64,000 bases of DNA from Pleodorina starrii (taxonomy: Eukaryota; Chlorophyta; Chlorophyceae; Chlamydomonadales; Volvocaceae), in assembly GCA_030267565.1 (NCBI GenBank), contig BRXU01000050.1:372001-436000 (forward strand). The letters are read 5' to 3'. Shown here piece after piece: positions 63,952-64,000 of the stretch. Under the pieces are notes generated by a model. That model was not told where the DNA came from and did not search any database. It saw only the letters and a program-made list of their open reading frames with translations. A program made the position numbers and the translations under genes. The first letter of the stretch is position 1; each line of letters begins with the position of its first letter.

Positions 63952-63990
63952 GCGGAGCGGAGCGGAGCGGAGCGGAGCGGAGCGGAGCCG
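63952..63990. repeat. (GGAGC)n short tandem repeat at the window edge
   Basis: About seven uninterrupted copies of ggagc (cggagcggagcggagcggag...), possibly within an exon or intron of the edge gene. Confidence 0.9.
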
Positions 63991-64000
63991 CCCCTAGCGT

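Overview
The window is nuclear DNA of a GC-rich green alga. A volvocine alga (the Volvox, Gonium, Eudorina and Chlamydomonas group) fits best. The supports are intron-rich genes with GTGAGT/GTGCGT donors and CAG acceptors, TGTAA polyadenylation-type signals, tracts of Gln, Ala, Pro and Gly inside proteins, a plant-type peroxisomal acyl-activating enzyme, a plant-type NOP16, and an internal TTTAGGG-type telomeric repeat. No bacterial, organellar or CRISPR features were seen.

Layout. 1-8.4 kb: a roughly 0.6-kb segment occurs twice (1-695 and 3812-4403). The copies bracket a two-exon secreted F-type lectin gene (minus strand). One copy carries a complete 251-bp miniature LTR retrotransposon and the other a solo LTR of the same family. 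A small two-exon secreted-protein gene follows. 8.4-14.4 kb: a second miniature LTR element has a 5'-truncated non-LTR retrotransposon inside its 3' LTR. That element encodes reverse transcriptase, RNase H, a zinc knuckle and a restriction-like endonuclease. 15.2-23.8 kb: a 15-exon AAE18-like acyl-activating enzyme (minus strand, C-terminal SRL). 24.7-26.7 kb: the divergently oriented five-exon NOP16 ribosome-biogenesis gene.

30-58 kb: four dispersed paralogues on the plus strand (A 30.4-32.4, B 40.8-42.6, C 46.7-49.4, D 56.2-58.3 kb). Each has a tiny first exon, one phase-0 intron of about 230-300 bp and one long second exon. A, B and D share a short N-terminal module containing KR(Y/L)(Y/F)(V/I)(L/V)EPLG(V/M). 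The rest is low-complexity Q/P/A/G sequence. B is a pseudogene and C has lost most of the conserved N-terminus. I do not recognise this family, and it is the best candidate here for an undescribed gene set. Between the copies lie decayed coding fragments, dispersed repeats and minisatellites.

58.3-64 kb is mostly non-coding, with one probable exon of an unidentified gene near the right edge. Functionally, the window combines housekeeping genes (peroxisomal acyl activation, 60S ribosome assembly), secreted proteins, a lineage-specific disordered-protein family and nested retroelements.
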